A stretch of 64,000 bases of DNA from NCBI GenBank assembly GCA_964036195.1, contig OZ038454.1, positions 2,666,001 through 2,730,000 on the forward strand, written 5' to 3'. The notes below the pieces were generated by a model that had not been told where the DNA came from, searched no databases, and was given only the letters and a program-made list of their open reading frames with translations. The stretch is from Sphaerolaimus hirsutus. Lineage: Eukaryota; Nematoda; Chromadorea; Monhysterida; Sphaerolaimidae. Of this stretch, positions 1 to 10,933 are shown in pieces; within the stretch, counting starts at the first letter, position 1, and the number at the start of each line of letters is the position of its first letter. The translations under genes and the position numbers were made by a program.

Positions 1-184
1 TGTAATGTCCCAAAAAAATTTATCAAATAATCATTATTTAAGTAGTTATTAATTTACCATCAAAATTTTTTGGTGACGTAAAATGTTTGACGTGAAATGT
101 TGACGTAGAATGTGTAAATTTTGACGGTAAATTAATAACTACTTAAATAATGATTATTTGATAAAATTTGTTTGGGACATTACA
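1..184. repeat. Short palindromic MITE
   Basis: The first ~57 bases are repeated as the reverse complement at about 127-184, with termini TGTAATGTCCCAAA and TTTGGGACATTACA. The two arms enclose a ~70-base TGACG-rich centre. The left edge touches the window start, so the target duplication cannot be checked. There is no coding capacity. Confidence 0.8.
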
Positions 185-380
185 CACAATTATACTAGAA
201 CAATCTAGTTCTGAAATTTCAATGCTGTACCTTTGTCCATTTTGATGTAATCAATTTTTTTTTAATCATTTCACGTCAAACGCCGCTGAGCTGTAATTCC
301 GGCTTAATAAATAAACCAACCTGGTAAAAATATGTTGCTTTTACACACCGAAAACTGGTAATAAATGAGACAAAAACAGT

Positions 381-988
381 GAGGCGTCCAATTCTAAAAA
401 TCGACAAGTCTAAACTGTGGAAATTTCGGGTTAGGCCCGGAAACGTCATCTGGGGCTACTCCCGCACATTTTTGATAATTTTCCATAAATTTTTTGACCT
501 CACGGCTCACATGCCCATATGGCATAGTGCCAAATTTGACATTTTTGGGGAAAAATGCAAAAAATTTGGGCAAGAAGTCGACAAGTCCATCCTCCGCATC
601 CTTTTTTATGGGAAACAACGCAAGAAATGTGATAAGTCCACTATGGGCACCGATTTCTAAAAGGCGACAAGTTCACAATTTTCCCATACGGCAGTGTCCT
701 CGTCCCAGGGAAATGCAAGAAGGCGACAAGTCCATTTCCCTCCCCGAAACAGTTTTGCTCTGACCGCATGGAATTTGATGGACACCCCATTTTTCACATA
801 TACGTTGAGATTAGGGGCTGAAAATTTGGCACTTTATTGTCAACATATGGAACTTGATGGAAAGCATGCGAGAGCCAAATTGGACCCGCCCCACGGGCCT
901 GGAATTGGTTCTGAAACTTAAAATGCGATTTACTCAAGTCTCAAAATCGCATTTTGTGGACTTGTCGACTTTTAGAATTAGACGCCTC
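381..988. mobile_element. GAGGCGTC-family inverted-repeat element, copy 1
   Basis: The termini are GAGGCGTCCAATTCTAAAA and its complement TTTTAGAATTAGACGCCTC. The interior repeats the unit AAGTCGACAAGTCCA in both orientations. The open frames across it (about 379-921) follow the repeat units and are not genes. Other copies lie at 5765-6345, 16890-17554 and 53658-54136. Confidence 0.8.
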
Positions 989-1009
989 AAATATTTGGGC
1001 ATTTACACT

Positions 1010-1165
1010 TATTAATTTTTTATGAGCTCCATCAGACCTTTGAGTATTTCGAGGGGGGGGGGGCAGTTCGACGACAAACGGTAGTGAAAATTTGACAAGA
1101 AGAAAAACATAAGAAAATTATGGACAGTGACAATCCTAATTTCATGTTATGACAGAGATGATAGT
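1010..1165. other. Intergenic, no gene seen
   Basis: AT-rich sequence with a short G run near 1051, after which it reads GCAGTTCGACG. It may be a remnant of a TACCGTA-type end. Nothing coding is supported. Confidence 0.5.
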
Positions 1166-1562
1166 GATGGGAAAATTACACTTAGTATGAAAACCTACCA
1201 TAACCCATCGGAATAATGAACCAAAGATTTTACAGTTTTTCATCACAATATTGCGTGATATGAAAGTGTCTACCACAGTTGTTAAACTGTATTTACATTT
1301 ACATGCAAAATACATATGAACAGAAAATATTTTAGATATTTATACTCGCCCAAAATTATTCCTGTCTTAGTCGATAACGCGTGAGTACGATACGATATTT
1401 AGTTACGTACCTTTTTATGTCATTTCACAAACAAAAGAAAAACATTATAAAAATAAAAAGGCGGAGTCGCGTACAAGAGATGCTTTTTTGCTGGAAAATT
1501 TTTTTACGATGACGTCATGATGGAGTGTTTCCTTCGGAAAAAAGTGGTCGGGCGGAATATTA
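1166..1562. repeat. TATACTC/GCGGACCGC-family fragment
   Basis: This block contains the family words CTTAGTATGAAAACCTACCA, GGCGGAGTCGCGTAC and GACGTCATGATGGAGTGTTT, which recur at 8171-8541, 9271-9463 and 38437-38899. The termini are degenerate, so boundaries are approximate. Confidence 0.55.
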
Positions 1563-2694
1563 ATGAGCTGTACCTAGCGGATGTGCTTCAAAAACATCAC
1601 AACCAAATCGAAAAACCTGCTGAAATGATAAAGTGAAACAAGCAGTTAGAGTAAAAATGAAATGGCTGATTAATCTAGCACCACTAAGATCCCAGTGGGC
1701 TAGCTGGAGCATTGGTATCCTAAAATCTTGGCTATGGTTTAATATGGCTGGAATTCATTGACAAATAACACCCTGCTGCTGACAAAATGATGTGTGTTGT
1801 CATTGGGTTATTGTTGCAATGTTTTGCTGCTAAAATTAAGAAACCATGAATAAATCATAACCTTTTCTTGTAGAAATACCAAATAATCATTACAAAGGTC
1901 TGTTTTGTCTTTCATTCAGTATAAAAATTGCTTTCACATTTAAAAACTAGTTGATTTTACATTTTCCATGAAAAACTACCTTCTTTTACATATTCTATGA
2001 AGAAAAGTACTTTTTACATTTTCCAGGGAAATAAGTGCTTGGCTTTACATTTTTAAGAGAAAAGGAGTATTTTACTCACATGTACTCGTTTGAATTAGGG
2101 TACGGGTTTGGGTAAAAAACCATGAGTAAGTGTAAAAAACATGAGTATGGCTGAAAAAGTATTTTACACGTATGTACTCAGGGTGAGTAAAAAAGGTATT
2201 TTACATATACATGTACTTTGAAAAAGGTTCAGTAATTTTAACAACTCTGATGTCAACATATTATTATGACCAGTTTATTGTATTCAATTTGTCAGACATA
2301 ACTGGGTATTTTTATAATCGCTGCTATCTTAAACCTAGACATTATTGAACTATGTACCCTGTCATTTTTAAAATTATATTAATACTTTGATATTTCATGA
2401 TTCAGCGGCCGTGTAGATTTGGGCCACTGCGGCTATCTGTCCCCTCAAATGGGCATTTACTACAATAAACGATAGCCAAAATCGTGACGTTGGGCTACAA
2501 AATTTAACTTGAGCAATAGATTAGCAGAGTGATTTCAGATTAAATGAACTGATCTGTCAAAAAAATGATCTGGCCAATAAAATTTCACACCGGAAGCGCG
2601 ATCAAACAGTTTCCAATATGCACTTTGCGACGCTTTTTTGGTGCGACGTCACTTGTGCCACGGGCTAAGCAACTTTTGAATTTAAAAAAATATG
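1563..2694. other. Intergenic with CAGAGTTGTTAAAA-family right end
   Basis: No gene is supported. Between about 1950 and 2249 there are iterated TTTTACATTTTCC and TACTC(A/G)TGAGTA words, ending in TTTTAACAACTCTG at 2236-2249. That is the reverse complement of the terminus seen intact at 55344, so this is a degraded member of that family. Confidence 0.5.
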
Positions 2695-2702
2695 ATCTGG
2701 AT

Positions 2703-2987
2703 TAGTGATGTAAAAAGCGCTAGGACTTTGGCAGCAAGCGCCATAAGCGCCATGGCGCTTTTCTGACCCCCAGCGCCAAGCGCCAACGGCGCCAGAGCGA
2801 AATGGCGCCAAGCGCCAGGCATTTTGTTCCTGGCGCCGGGCAAAAATAGCGCCAAAAGCGCCATGGCGCTTTTCATGGGCACGCGCCATGCAGATGCGCC
2901 AATGGCGCCACAGCAAGAAAGCGCCATGGCGCTTTTTGCTTTGGCGCTAGCGCCATGCGTCAGCGCCGTGGCGCTTTTACATCACTA
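2703..2987. mobile_element. GGCGCC-rich hAT MITE with intact 8-bp TSD
   Basis: The element begins TAGTGATGTAAAAAGCGC and ends GCGCTTTTACATCACTA. It is flanked on both sides by the exact 8-base duplication ATCTGGAT (2695-2702 and 2988-2995). An 8-bp duplication and short TIR fit the hAT superfamily. The interior is an iteration of AGCGCCATGGCGCTTTT and GGCGCCAAGCGCC and is very GC-rich against an AT-rich background. The alanine/leucine/tryptophan-rich frames it produces are artefacts. Confidence 0.9.
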
Positions 2988-3014
2988 ATCTGGATACAAT
3001 TGACACATGCAATA

Positions 3015-3930
3015 CACTAGCGGTCAGAATAGTTGAGACTCTCCACCCTCGTCTCATAAGGGAAATTTGTTCAGGTGAGGTCTGACTGTGTTTGCCTGCA
3101 CGTCAGGTAACTCCTCAACTGCTGAGCGAAAATTGTTGATATTTGAATATAATGTAATTTTATGTCGGGGCCAACGTGAAAATCGATGGCATCTTTCTAC
3201 GACTCCCCTGACCCATGATATGGTGGGTCTGAAAAAAGTAATTTTTCTAAAAAAATTGGGTGTGGCCCAGAAATAACAAAATTTGCATGTCAATAACTCG
3301 TTCATTTGTTGACCGATTTTTGTCAATCAACTTTTAAAATGATCACAAATGATTGGAGCAGGGATGTACGCAGGATTTTTGAGCGGGGGGATTGTATACG
3401 GAGCCCATCGCACAGGGGAGGGGGCGGCGCCCCCCCCCAAGAATTTGCCCTATAGTAAAGGAATGGAGCCATGGCGCTGGCACCATTTGTAGGCGCCAGC
3501 GCCATGGCAGTATTGGCATTGGCACTGACGACTACCATATAGGTATCTATTTATACCTTTATATGGTACTAGGTCAGCTTTTGGCACTGTTGGACACTTT
3601 TCTAGTGCAATTTGATGCCTGAAAATACATATTGAAGAATGGGGTGGGGATTTGCGTGCTTGAGTGCAAAACATTTTTTAAAGTGCCCACAAGTTCGCCT
3701 CAGAAAAGTGCCATTTCTGGACCCCTTTTTATAGACCCCTTTTATCTAGTCACTGGGGGATTATTCAAGCAAACAAATTTTTTCAGTCATAGTCCTGACC
3801 TGAAAACCCAACATACTCGACCAGCATCAAAATTGGGCCAAGAATAAGTAACTGGGAAACAACAAAAGTGTGGTGGACCCGCAGCCACCCATTTCTCTAT
3901 GGTAAGTCTCAACTATTCTGACCGCTAGTG
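3015..3930. mobile_element. Tc1/mariner-like non-autonomous element
   Basis: The left end CACTAGCGGTCAGAATAGTT (3015) has its reverse complement ending at 3930, followed on both sides by TA. A terminal CACTAG plus a TA duplication is typical of the Tc1/mariner group. A fragment of the GGCGCC family lies inside at about 3465-3530. I see no intact transposase frame. Confidence 0.75.
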
Positions 3931-4152
3931 TACATAGACAAATATGTATGATTTGGTAGGTACGTAACCATACCAAATACAAGAAATGAGGACCATGCAA
4001 TATTCAGTAAACACATTTCGTGTCTAACAGAATCAAAAACTGCAATTACATAATTAAATAGGTGTTTTTTCCTGTGTGTAAACATAAACAGAGAAACTAT
4101 TTATCATAGGTAGTTTTTTTACGTCTGGGAATGATACTTACTTTTAGCCATT

Positions 4153-4373
4153 GGTGCCGCACACACTAGTTTACCGGCTCAGTAATTTCGAATTTGGTAA
4201 ACTCATAAATCGAAATTGAATGCATTTGATTTTACCAGAATGAGGTATCTGTCAACTACAGTTGACAAAGATATAAAAAAAATCATTCTGGTAAACTCAG
4301 ATGCATTCAATGTCGATTTATGAGTTCACCAAATCCGAGTTTACTGAGCCGGTAAACTAGTGTGTGCGGCACC
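4153..4373. mobile_element. CACACTAGTT-family palindromic element, TSD ATT
   Basis: The near-palindrome runs GGTGCCGCACACACTAGTTT to its complement AAACTAGTGTGTGCGGCACC. ATT is duplicated at 4150-4152 and 4374-4376. The arms contain TTTACCGGCTCAGTAA and a central GTCAACTACAGTTGAC palindrome. It is non-coding. Confidence 0.8.
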
Positions 4374-4460
4374 ATTATCGATATTCTTGTGTAAAACGCG
4401 ATCCATTTTTATTGTTTCTCTAAAAATTCAAATTCTTGTGAAAAAAATGAGAAAAACAAC

Positions 4461-4891
4461 TACCGTATTACCTCGAAATACCCCCAGGGGGTTTATCATT
4501 TCGCCAGCAACATTTGAGGGGGGGGGATAATTCGAGGGGGGTTTATTCGAGGGGGGGGGTCTATTATTTCGCCAGAAATTTTCAGAAATTCCGCATACTC
4601 AGACGTAGAAAAATCAAGCAATTACATAGATGTATATGTGTTTTTAGGCATATATAACTGTATATATACACATAAATACTTCCCTAACATCGCTCAATCA
4701 TCAGTTTTAACGTCTGTTCTGCATTGTACAGATCACAAACTACGGTATTTGTCATGTACGTTCTCTTTACACTCAATTTTTTTTTGGGGGGGGGGGTATT
4801 TCGAGGGGGGGTTTATTATTTCCTCAGCCGAATTTTAGGGGGGTATTTCGAGGGGGGTTTCTTAAAGGGGGGATAATTCGAGGTAATACGG
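4461..4891. mobile_element. TACCGTA element, TTTCCTCGAAATACCCC type, copy 1
   Basis: The termini are TACCGTATTACCTCGAAATA and its complement. The interior iterates CCTCGAAATACCCCC and GGGGGTATTTCGAGG, including a T9-G13 tract near 4780. It is immediately followed by a second, smaller copy at 4902-5003. Confidence 0.75.
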
Positions 4892-4901
4892 TAGAAATAT
4901 A

Positions 4902-5417
4902 CCGTATTACCTCGAAATACCCCCATGGGGGTTTATTATTTCGCCAGCAAAATTTGAGGGGGGGGGTTAATTCAAGGGGGGGGGATAATTCGAGGTAATA
5001 CGGTATATCAGATACCGTATTTCCTTGAAATACCCCCCCCCTTAAAGTAACCCCCTTCGAAATACCCCAGGTGTTTCCAAGCTGAGGAAAAAATAAACCC
5101 CCCTCGAAATACACCCCGTCTTGAATGATGTACATCAAGTATACAATGTACATAATGTATTATTGTGGTCAAATCTCATAGCAGCTATACATACCTAGAG
5201 TAGTTTGTTTGGCTATGTACGTCTGTATGTTCAAATGCATCCCGTTTGGTGACGTTTATTATTTAAAAAATATCAGTTTTGGGTATGTAAAAGCCCATTC
5301 TTTACTACGATATTTACGGAAATTTCTGGCGAAATAATACCCCCCCCCCCTCGAAATACCGCCCTCAAAATTTACACTCTGAAAAAATGACATCCTGAGG
5401 GTATTTCGAGGAAATAC
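4902..5417. mobile_element. TACCGTA elements, copies 2 and 3 in tandem
   Basis: A short copy (about 4902-5003) runs from accgtattacctcgaaatac to its inverted end. A longer one (about 5013-5417) begins TACCGTATTTCCTTGAAATA and ends GTATTTCGAGGAAATACGCG. The longer one has ATGTACATCAAG/ACAATGTACATAATGTA words inside. C and G runs make the frames here meaningless. Confidence 0.65.
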
Positions 5418-5764
5418 GCGATTTTTTCCTAAAATGGACAAGTTTTGGTTACACACACACACAAGTCAAATATACGTAACTCCGTGAAAAGAGAGTAAAT
5501 ACAATGGTTTTATAAACCGCAGTTTGCCTTCCACAAGGTTACCTCTGAAGGTTATATATATTTAGGTATTTTCAAATACAAAAATATATAAAAAATCATA
5601 TTTATTTATATTTTCTCTCAGTTTTTCCCGATTTACTTATATTTGTTTTTTGAGAAGAAAATCTATAATTTATTTATTGTATTTATACTTAATTAATCCA
5701 CGTTTTTTCCAGAGAGTTTGAATTTTATTTTATTTTATTTTCTGAGATTACCTATATTCAATTT
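5418..5764. other. AT-rich spacer, no gene seen
   Basis: Short CACA and ATTTT simple repeats (for example TTTTATTTTATTTTATTTT near 5730). Nothing else is recognisable. Confidence 0.5.
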
Positions 5765-6345
5765 AGACGTCTAATTCTAAAAGTCGACTAGTCCACAAAA
5801 TGCGGTTTTGAGTTATCTCTCACGTTTTCCATTAAGTTCCATATGTTAACAATAAAGTGTCAAATTTTCAGCCGCTGCTTTCAACGTATATGTGAAAATG
5901 GGGTGTCTATAAAATGGGGTGTCCATAAAATTGCATTTGGTCAGAGCAAAACTGTTTCGGGGAGGGAATTGGACTTGTCGACTTATTGCACGCGAGAACA
6001 TTTTTGTTCCCGGCGAGAACACGGATGCCTTCTGAGCAATTTATGGACTTGTGGACTTTTAGAAATCGGTTTCCACAGTGGACTCATCACATTACTTGCT
6101 TTTTTCCCAACAAAAAAGGAGACGGACAATGGACTTTTAGCCCAAAACTAAGTGGACTTGTCGACTTTTAACCCAAATTTTTGCATTTTCCCCCGAAAAT
6201 GTCAAATTTGACACTATCGTATAGGGGCATGTCAGGTCATAAAATTTATGGAAAATAATGAAATATGTGCGGGAGTAGCCCCAGATGACGATTCCGGGCC
6301 TAACTCGAAATTTTCATATTTTGGACTTGTTGACTTTTATAATTG
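5765..6345. mobile_element. GAGGCGTC-family element, copy 2 (inverted orientation)
   Basis: Begins AGACGTCTAATTCTAAAAGT and ends with GGACTTGTTGACTTTTATAA. The internal order is reversed relative to copies 1, 3 and 4: the GCGATTTTGAG side comes first and the GGGCCTAACTCGAAA side last. The ends are somewhat degraded. Confidence 0.7.
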
Positions 6346-7110
6346 GAAAAATGGAAAAGTTGGTACTTTTTCACATGTGAGGGCGATTTTTACACATTTA
6401 AGACACACTAGATTCACTTTTTAGTGATTATTTAGTATTTATTTTTAAAAAATGATGATTTCTTCAAGATTGTCTTATTTTAGCAACAAAGATTGCGATT
6501 TTAGCGACAAAAGTACATTTTCTGTACACGTGTACTTTTCAAAAGTACGCATAAAGGTGAGTACGGGTACTTTGTTAAAAGTATATGTATATGTATTTAC
6601 AAACTACTTGAGTATATGTATTTTTCGAGTAAATGTGAATACATTTTAACAACTGTGATTTTTCATGTATTTACTCGCGTGACCAAGTCCATAACGATGA
6701 TGTTCCATAACATTACGAATAAATATTGGGTGAAAACTAACTATGGCAAATGGCAAACTAACGATGGAAACGTTTTTCAAATTTTCGGTTTTTGCGAATT
6801 TCGTTTTTTTATTTCACCCCAGGAAAAACACCGGGGGGGGGGGGGGGTTAAATAGAAAAATTTGAAAATTTGAAATACGAAAAGTGTTTACAATTTTTTT
6901 TGTTGGTATTTTTAGTTGAAAATGCATTATTCAGGTGATGATTACGTCAATTCACCATTGATATATGCATAGCGGCAGAACGAAACAGTGCCTATGTATC
7001 TGCCTATGTAGGCTGTAAAACAAGGAAATGTTAATCAAAATTCTACCGAAAAATTCGATTTTGCAATAGTTGAAACACCCAAAATTGAAAAGTAATAAAA
7101 CATTCGAAAA
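6346..7110. other. Intergenic with decayed repeat pieces
   Basis: Contains CAGAGTTGTTAAAA-type words (GTACTTTTCAAAAGTACGC near 6530) and an AACGATGGC-type piece (about 6735-6870: AACTAACGATGG, CGAATTTCG, then a G run). No gene is supported. Confidence 0.4.
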
Positions 7111-7111
7111 G

Positions 7112-7490
7112 TACCGTATTTCTTACCTCCATACGGCATACCTCCAATAGAACGGCAGGTTTTGGCACACATTTTTGCGGTGACGAAAACAATAGAACAG
7201 CACCCTCCAATAGAACGGCAGGTAGAAATTATGTTGGTAGTGTGACAAAACCCAAAAATTAATCAAAAGTGGACGAACAGAACGTTCTAAGCATCCAAAT
7301 AGATATTATGTCTAATTTATCCTCTGATATCTAAAAATTGCTCAAACTTCATCAAAAATAAGGTTATGTTCAAACGAGAAATGTGTGAAAAAATTTGGTG
7401 AAAAAAATAGAACGGCAGCCTCCAATAGAACGGCAGGTAAAATAGTTGACGAAAAAATAGAACGGCGCTCTTCTATTAGAAGAAATACGG
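7112..7490. mobile_element. TACCGTA element, TTCTAATAGAA type, copy 1
   Basis: Termini are TACCGTATTTCTTACCTCC and CTATTAGAAGAAATACGG. The interior repeats CCTCCAATAGAACGGCAGGT and AAAAAATAGAACGGC. The sequence between the repeat words resembles the copies at 33341, 37498 and 45267. Confidence 0.75.
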
Positions 7491-7903
7491 AAATCAAAAA
7501 TCTTCGACACTTCGAAAACTAAATTCGAAAATGTAAAAACTATTTTCGAAAAATAATTCATTTTAGAAAAAAACACTTTAAAAAATTTAAACACCTTTTC
7601 CAGAGAAATTGCCATCATTAGCGAAAACTCATAAAAACTTGACCTCTGCCCAACTTCAAACACTTCTATTCAGACTATTTTTCTCTGCAGAAAAAGCACC
7701 ACGGGGTTACATTCTTAAAATTCCAATTTTCTGGCGGCAAATTTCGCAAATCACAATACAAAACAATATGCAACCTGAAAATACAAAATAAATCGTCGGT
7801 GCCACGGGCGCCAGTAAAAATTTGGCCTCACCAAATGCCATAAAATGGCGTCAATTGTTCTCAACAAAATTTGAAGAGAATTTGATTTGCTGTAAAAGTT
7901 TTG
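7491..7903. other. Spacer with TTCGAAAA-rich remnant
   Basis: TTCGAAAA-rich words at 7500-7560 recall the AACGATGGC family interior. GGTGCCACGGGCGCCAGT at about 7798 recalls the GGCGCC family. No gene is supported. Confidence 0.35.
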
Positions 7904-8130
7904 CCTGGTGCCGGTTCCGCAAGTGGAAAAGTTAAGAGTAAAGAGTTAAGAGTAGAGTAAAATGATAAATGACAAGTTAAGAGCAAAATTAAAAGTTGAG
8001 AGTTGAGTAAAATCATTTGTCGTTTTACTCAACTCTTAACTCTTAAATTTACTCATAACTTGTCATTCGTCATTTTACTCAACTCTTAAGTTTTAACTCT
8101 TAACTTTTCCACTTGCAGAACTGGCCCCTG
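7904..8130. mobile_element. GTTCCGCAAGTGG-family element, copy 1
   Basis: One end is CCTGGTGCCGGTTCCGCAAG and the other is CTTGCAGAACTGGCCCCTG. The interior iterates GTTAAGAGTT, GAGTAAAATGA and their complements. The two outermost ~12 bases differ consistently between ends (CCTGGTGCCGG versus CAGGGGCCAG) in all four copies here. Confidence 0.75.
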
Positions 8131-8170
8131 GTCAGATTTCTTTATTTTTTTATGGGGGAAACGAAATTGA

Positions 8171-8541
8171 TATATTCCGTGGACCGCATGCTATGCTATG
8201 TTCTGAAGGAAACACTCCATCATGACGTCATCATTAGTCATAAATAAAATTATTCAGAAAAAAAAGAAAAATGATTTCAGGTATACTCGGCGGACCGCCC
8301 GCTATGCATTTTTTTGAATGAAACACTCAATCATGACGTCATCATAAATAAAATTAAAATAATTCCAGAAAAAAAGAAAAAACGTGATGGGAAAAGCATT
8401 CCTAGTTTGTATGCGACTCCGCCTTTTTCTTTTTTAAATATTTTTCTTTTTGTGAAAGTGCATACATAAGTATCCTGCTCGCGCGTTATCGACCAAGACA
8501 TAAATAATTTTGGGTGCATACTTTGCGGTCCGCCGAGTATA
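8171..8541. mobile_element. TATACTC/GCGGACCGC-family element with adjoining partial copy
   Basis: A left partial copy (8171-8280) is followed by a full-looking copy from GTATACTCGGCGGACCGC (about 8281) to GCGGTCCGCCGAGTATA (8541). Both carry GACGTCATCATAAATAAAAT; the fuller copy also has GCGACTCCGCC and GCGCGTTATCGACCAAGACA. Confidence 0.7.
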
Positions 8542-8591
8542 AGAAACATGTTGGTTTTACTTTTTTATATTTAAATTTTTTTGAAGGTGCA

Positions 8592-9271
8592 TATGAAGGG
8601 TGATCTTCTAAAAGTACCGATCTACAATTTTTTCAAATTTGAGTTAGGACCATTTTTGGGGTCCCCATAAACATGCGCTTCAAAAAAATACATAATATGT
8701 GGGGGGTGAGAAATTCAATTTTGAGATATGGGGGGTTGAAAAAAGCAAAAAAATCGCAAAATACGGTTTTTGAAATTTTCAAAGTACCGATCTACAAGCT
8801 TTTTCAGCTTTTGTGTCTTTAAAAGTACCGATCTACACACTTTTTCAAAATTGTTCTTTTATATGTACCGATCTGCACATTATTACTTGTGCTTCTAAAA
8901 GTACCGATGTCAGATCAGCGTCCGATTGAGAAAAAACTCATTTTGTGCTTTTTTATTATGGGTAAAAGTACTGATCTACAGCTGTCTGATTTTGTGCTTT
9001 AAAAAATACCAATCTACATGCTATTACCAATTTGTTCCTTTAAAATGTACTGTACTACAAAATTCACTAAATTCTATATAGCTAGTGTTATGTGTATAAT
9101 CAATGATTATACCCATGCATGTGGATACCCAACAATATGGTCGAAATACCCATACCCAAAATTCTTATACCCAATACCCATGTATGGGTATTGCATACTC
9201 CAAACTTTCAATTGCGATTATCTCAAAATCGATTTTTTGTAGATCGGTTCTTTTAGAAGCACACCCTTCAT
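8592..9271. mobile_element. Inverted-repeat element with iterated GTACCGATCTACA
   Basis: The left end is TATGAAGGGTGATCTTCTAA. The right end TTTTAGAAGCACACCCTTCA is its imperfect complement. Starting just inside the left end, AAAAGTACCGATCTACA-like words recur at about 8610, 8784, 8822, 8863, 8900, 8967 and 9006, roughly every 40-60 bases, before the inverted copy TGTAGATCGGTTCTTTTAG. The words look like reiterated transposase-binding sites. There is no gene. Confidence 0.75.
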
Positions 9272-9463
9272 ATACTCGGCAGACAGCACACCTAGTATGA
9301 AAACCTACCATAATTTAATGAACAAACGCTTGTGATAAATTTCGTAATCAATTTTTCCACAGTAAAAACAAAATATTATGGTGAAAAAACTGTATAATTT
9401 TTGGTTCATTATTCAGATGGGTTATGGTAGGTTTTCATACTAAGTGTGATCCGCCGCGTATAC
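9271..9463. mobile_element. TATACTC-family element
   Basis: TATACTCGGCAGACAGC at the left and GATCCGCCGCGTATA at the right. The subterminal words AGTATGAAAACCTACCATAA and TTATGGTAGGTTTTCATACT are inverted copies of each other. The left end overlaps the previous element's right end within TTCATATA. Confidence 0.75.
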
Positions 9464-9508
9464 CTATTTACATAAGTATCCTGCCCGCGCATTGTCGATT
9501 AAGACATA

Positions 9509-9902
9509 CCGTATATCCTTGAATAAGTCCTCCCCTTGAATAACACCCCCCATACCTTGAATAACTCTCCTCTGGTGGCCTAGTGATGAAAAAATAACTC
9601 CTCCCCTTGAATAACTCCCCCCCAGTTGAATAACTCCCCCCCTCTGGGTATTTGGTATGTGTATCGACAATGTGTATTTGAACGATTCAGACGCTGATGA
9701 ACACAAATTTTAGTATGAATACCTTATTTTGGTTGTTGTGTAACTGTTCACTACCTCGATTACATGAGGTGATGCAATGCATTGATACAATGAATAAAGT
9801 GAAAGTTCCGAGGAAAAAATAACTCCTCCCCTTGAATAACTCCCCCCTCCAAAACTTCTGACGAAATAATAACTCCCCTGGGGTCTTATTCGAGGAGGTA
9901 CT
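9509..9902. mobile_element. TACCGTA element, CCTTGAATAACTCCCC type, copy 1
   Basis: Left terminus is TACCGTATATCCTTGAATAA. The right end is GGGGTCTTATTCGAGGAGGT followed by ACTGTA. The interior repeats CCCCTTGAATAACTCCCCC in near-tandem blocks on both sides of a unique centre. Confidence 0.75.
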
Positions 9903-10682
9903 GTAAGTAAATTTGGGCACGTACAATGCCGTCTGCCGAATTTTTATAGACTTTCGATTTCAGTCAACTTTACCTACATCAAAAATACACGAAACGATAA
10001 TTTTATGTAATTTATTATGTCATTAAATTTTACATTTTCGTCACACTGGCACACAGCATCTTACGAATATTAATCTGTAAACTCGGCAGACATTATGCTG
10101 TACAATTTTCTATTTACACGATGTTAGCATGGTAGTGTCTTGGCAAAAGGCCAACTTGGCGCAGTTCAAATTATACAGACAAGAGTGAAAAATGAAAATG
10201 TCTGCGTCGCCGATAATAACTGCGGAATGGAATAAAACGTAAATTGTAGAATATCATGTCTGCCGAGTATATGCACTCTACGTTCGATATAACCAAGTGC
10301 TCAAGTTTGATTCGAAAAAGTCACTTTCAAATGAATGCATAACGGAAAAATATACAAAAGGCATGACAGAAGTTGAGCATTCTTCAAAAGAAAATTTTTC
10401 CTGCAATTTTACTAAAACGTGACAGTGTGAAATCACATTGATGCGGGTGCAGAGTGAAAATATCTATTCTCAGCATCAATGCTATGTAAAATGTAAAATG
10501 AATTATTTGTGACAATTTCATGTTGCTCATTCAGTTCAGAGGTTTGACAAAACTTAAATGAACCGCACAAATATTCAATTTTGAAAGGGGGAGTTATTCA
10601 AGCAGTTGACATGAAAAAGAATTTGCAGTAAACAGACAAATCAAATTATAATAAAGATCTTCAGATTGTGATGAGATGAGAA
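9903..10682. other. Spacer with TATACTC-family element
   Basis: An inverted pair AACTCGGCAGACATTATGCTG (about 10080) and ATCATGTCTGCCGAGTATAT (about 10252) marks a further ~190-bp TATACTC-type copy. The rest (10270-10680) is AT-rich with no recognised gene. Confidence 0.5.
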
Positions 10683-10787
10683 CCGTATTTCTTTTAATAG
10701 AAGAGCGTCATTCGTTTTTTCGTCAACTTTTATACCTGCCGCTCTATTGGAGTGGAGGTATGCCGTTCTATTAGAAGAAATCCGGTA
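10683..10787. mobile_element. Short TTCTAATAGAA-type TACCGTA element
   Basis: A 105-bp deleted copy: CCGTATTTCTTTTAATAGAA at one end and GTTCTATTAGAAGAAATCCGG at the other, with one CTATTGGAGTGGAGGTATG block between. Confidence 0.7.
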
Positions 10788-10933
10788 ATAATTAGTTCTA
10801 TTTGAAAAACTACAAAAATCCGGTAAAAATTATACACGTGGAATCCACGTGACCTTGAACGGTTACTGCATATCGATTTGGTCAAGTTAACTGGAAATAT
10901 TTTCCGCGACCGAGACTCACTCCGAGTTGATAC

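Noticed and set aside
2682-2927. Ala/Leu/Trp-rich open frames over GGCGCC elements (also at 10952, 11753, 17276, 24601)
   Set aside because: They arise from iterated GGCGCC words in both strands and lie entirely inside MITEs with target duplications.
8592-9271. CRISPR-like spaced repeats
   Set aside because: Repeat spacing is irregular, the spacers are similar AT-rich text, the unit is bounded by TIRs, there are no cas genes and the context is a eukaryotic genome.
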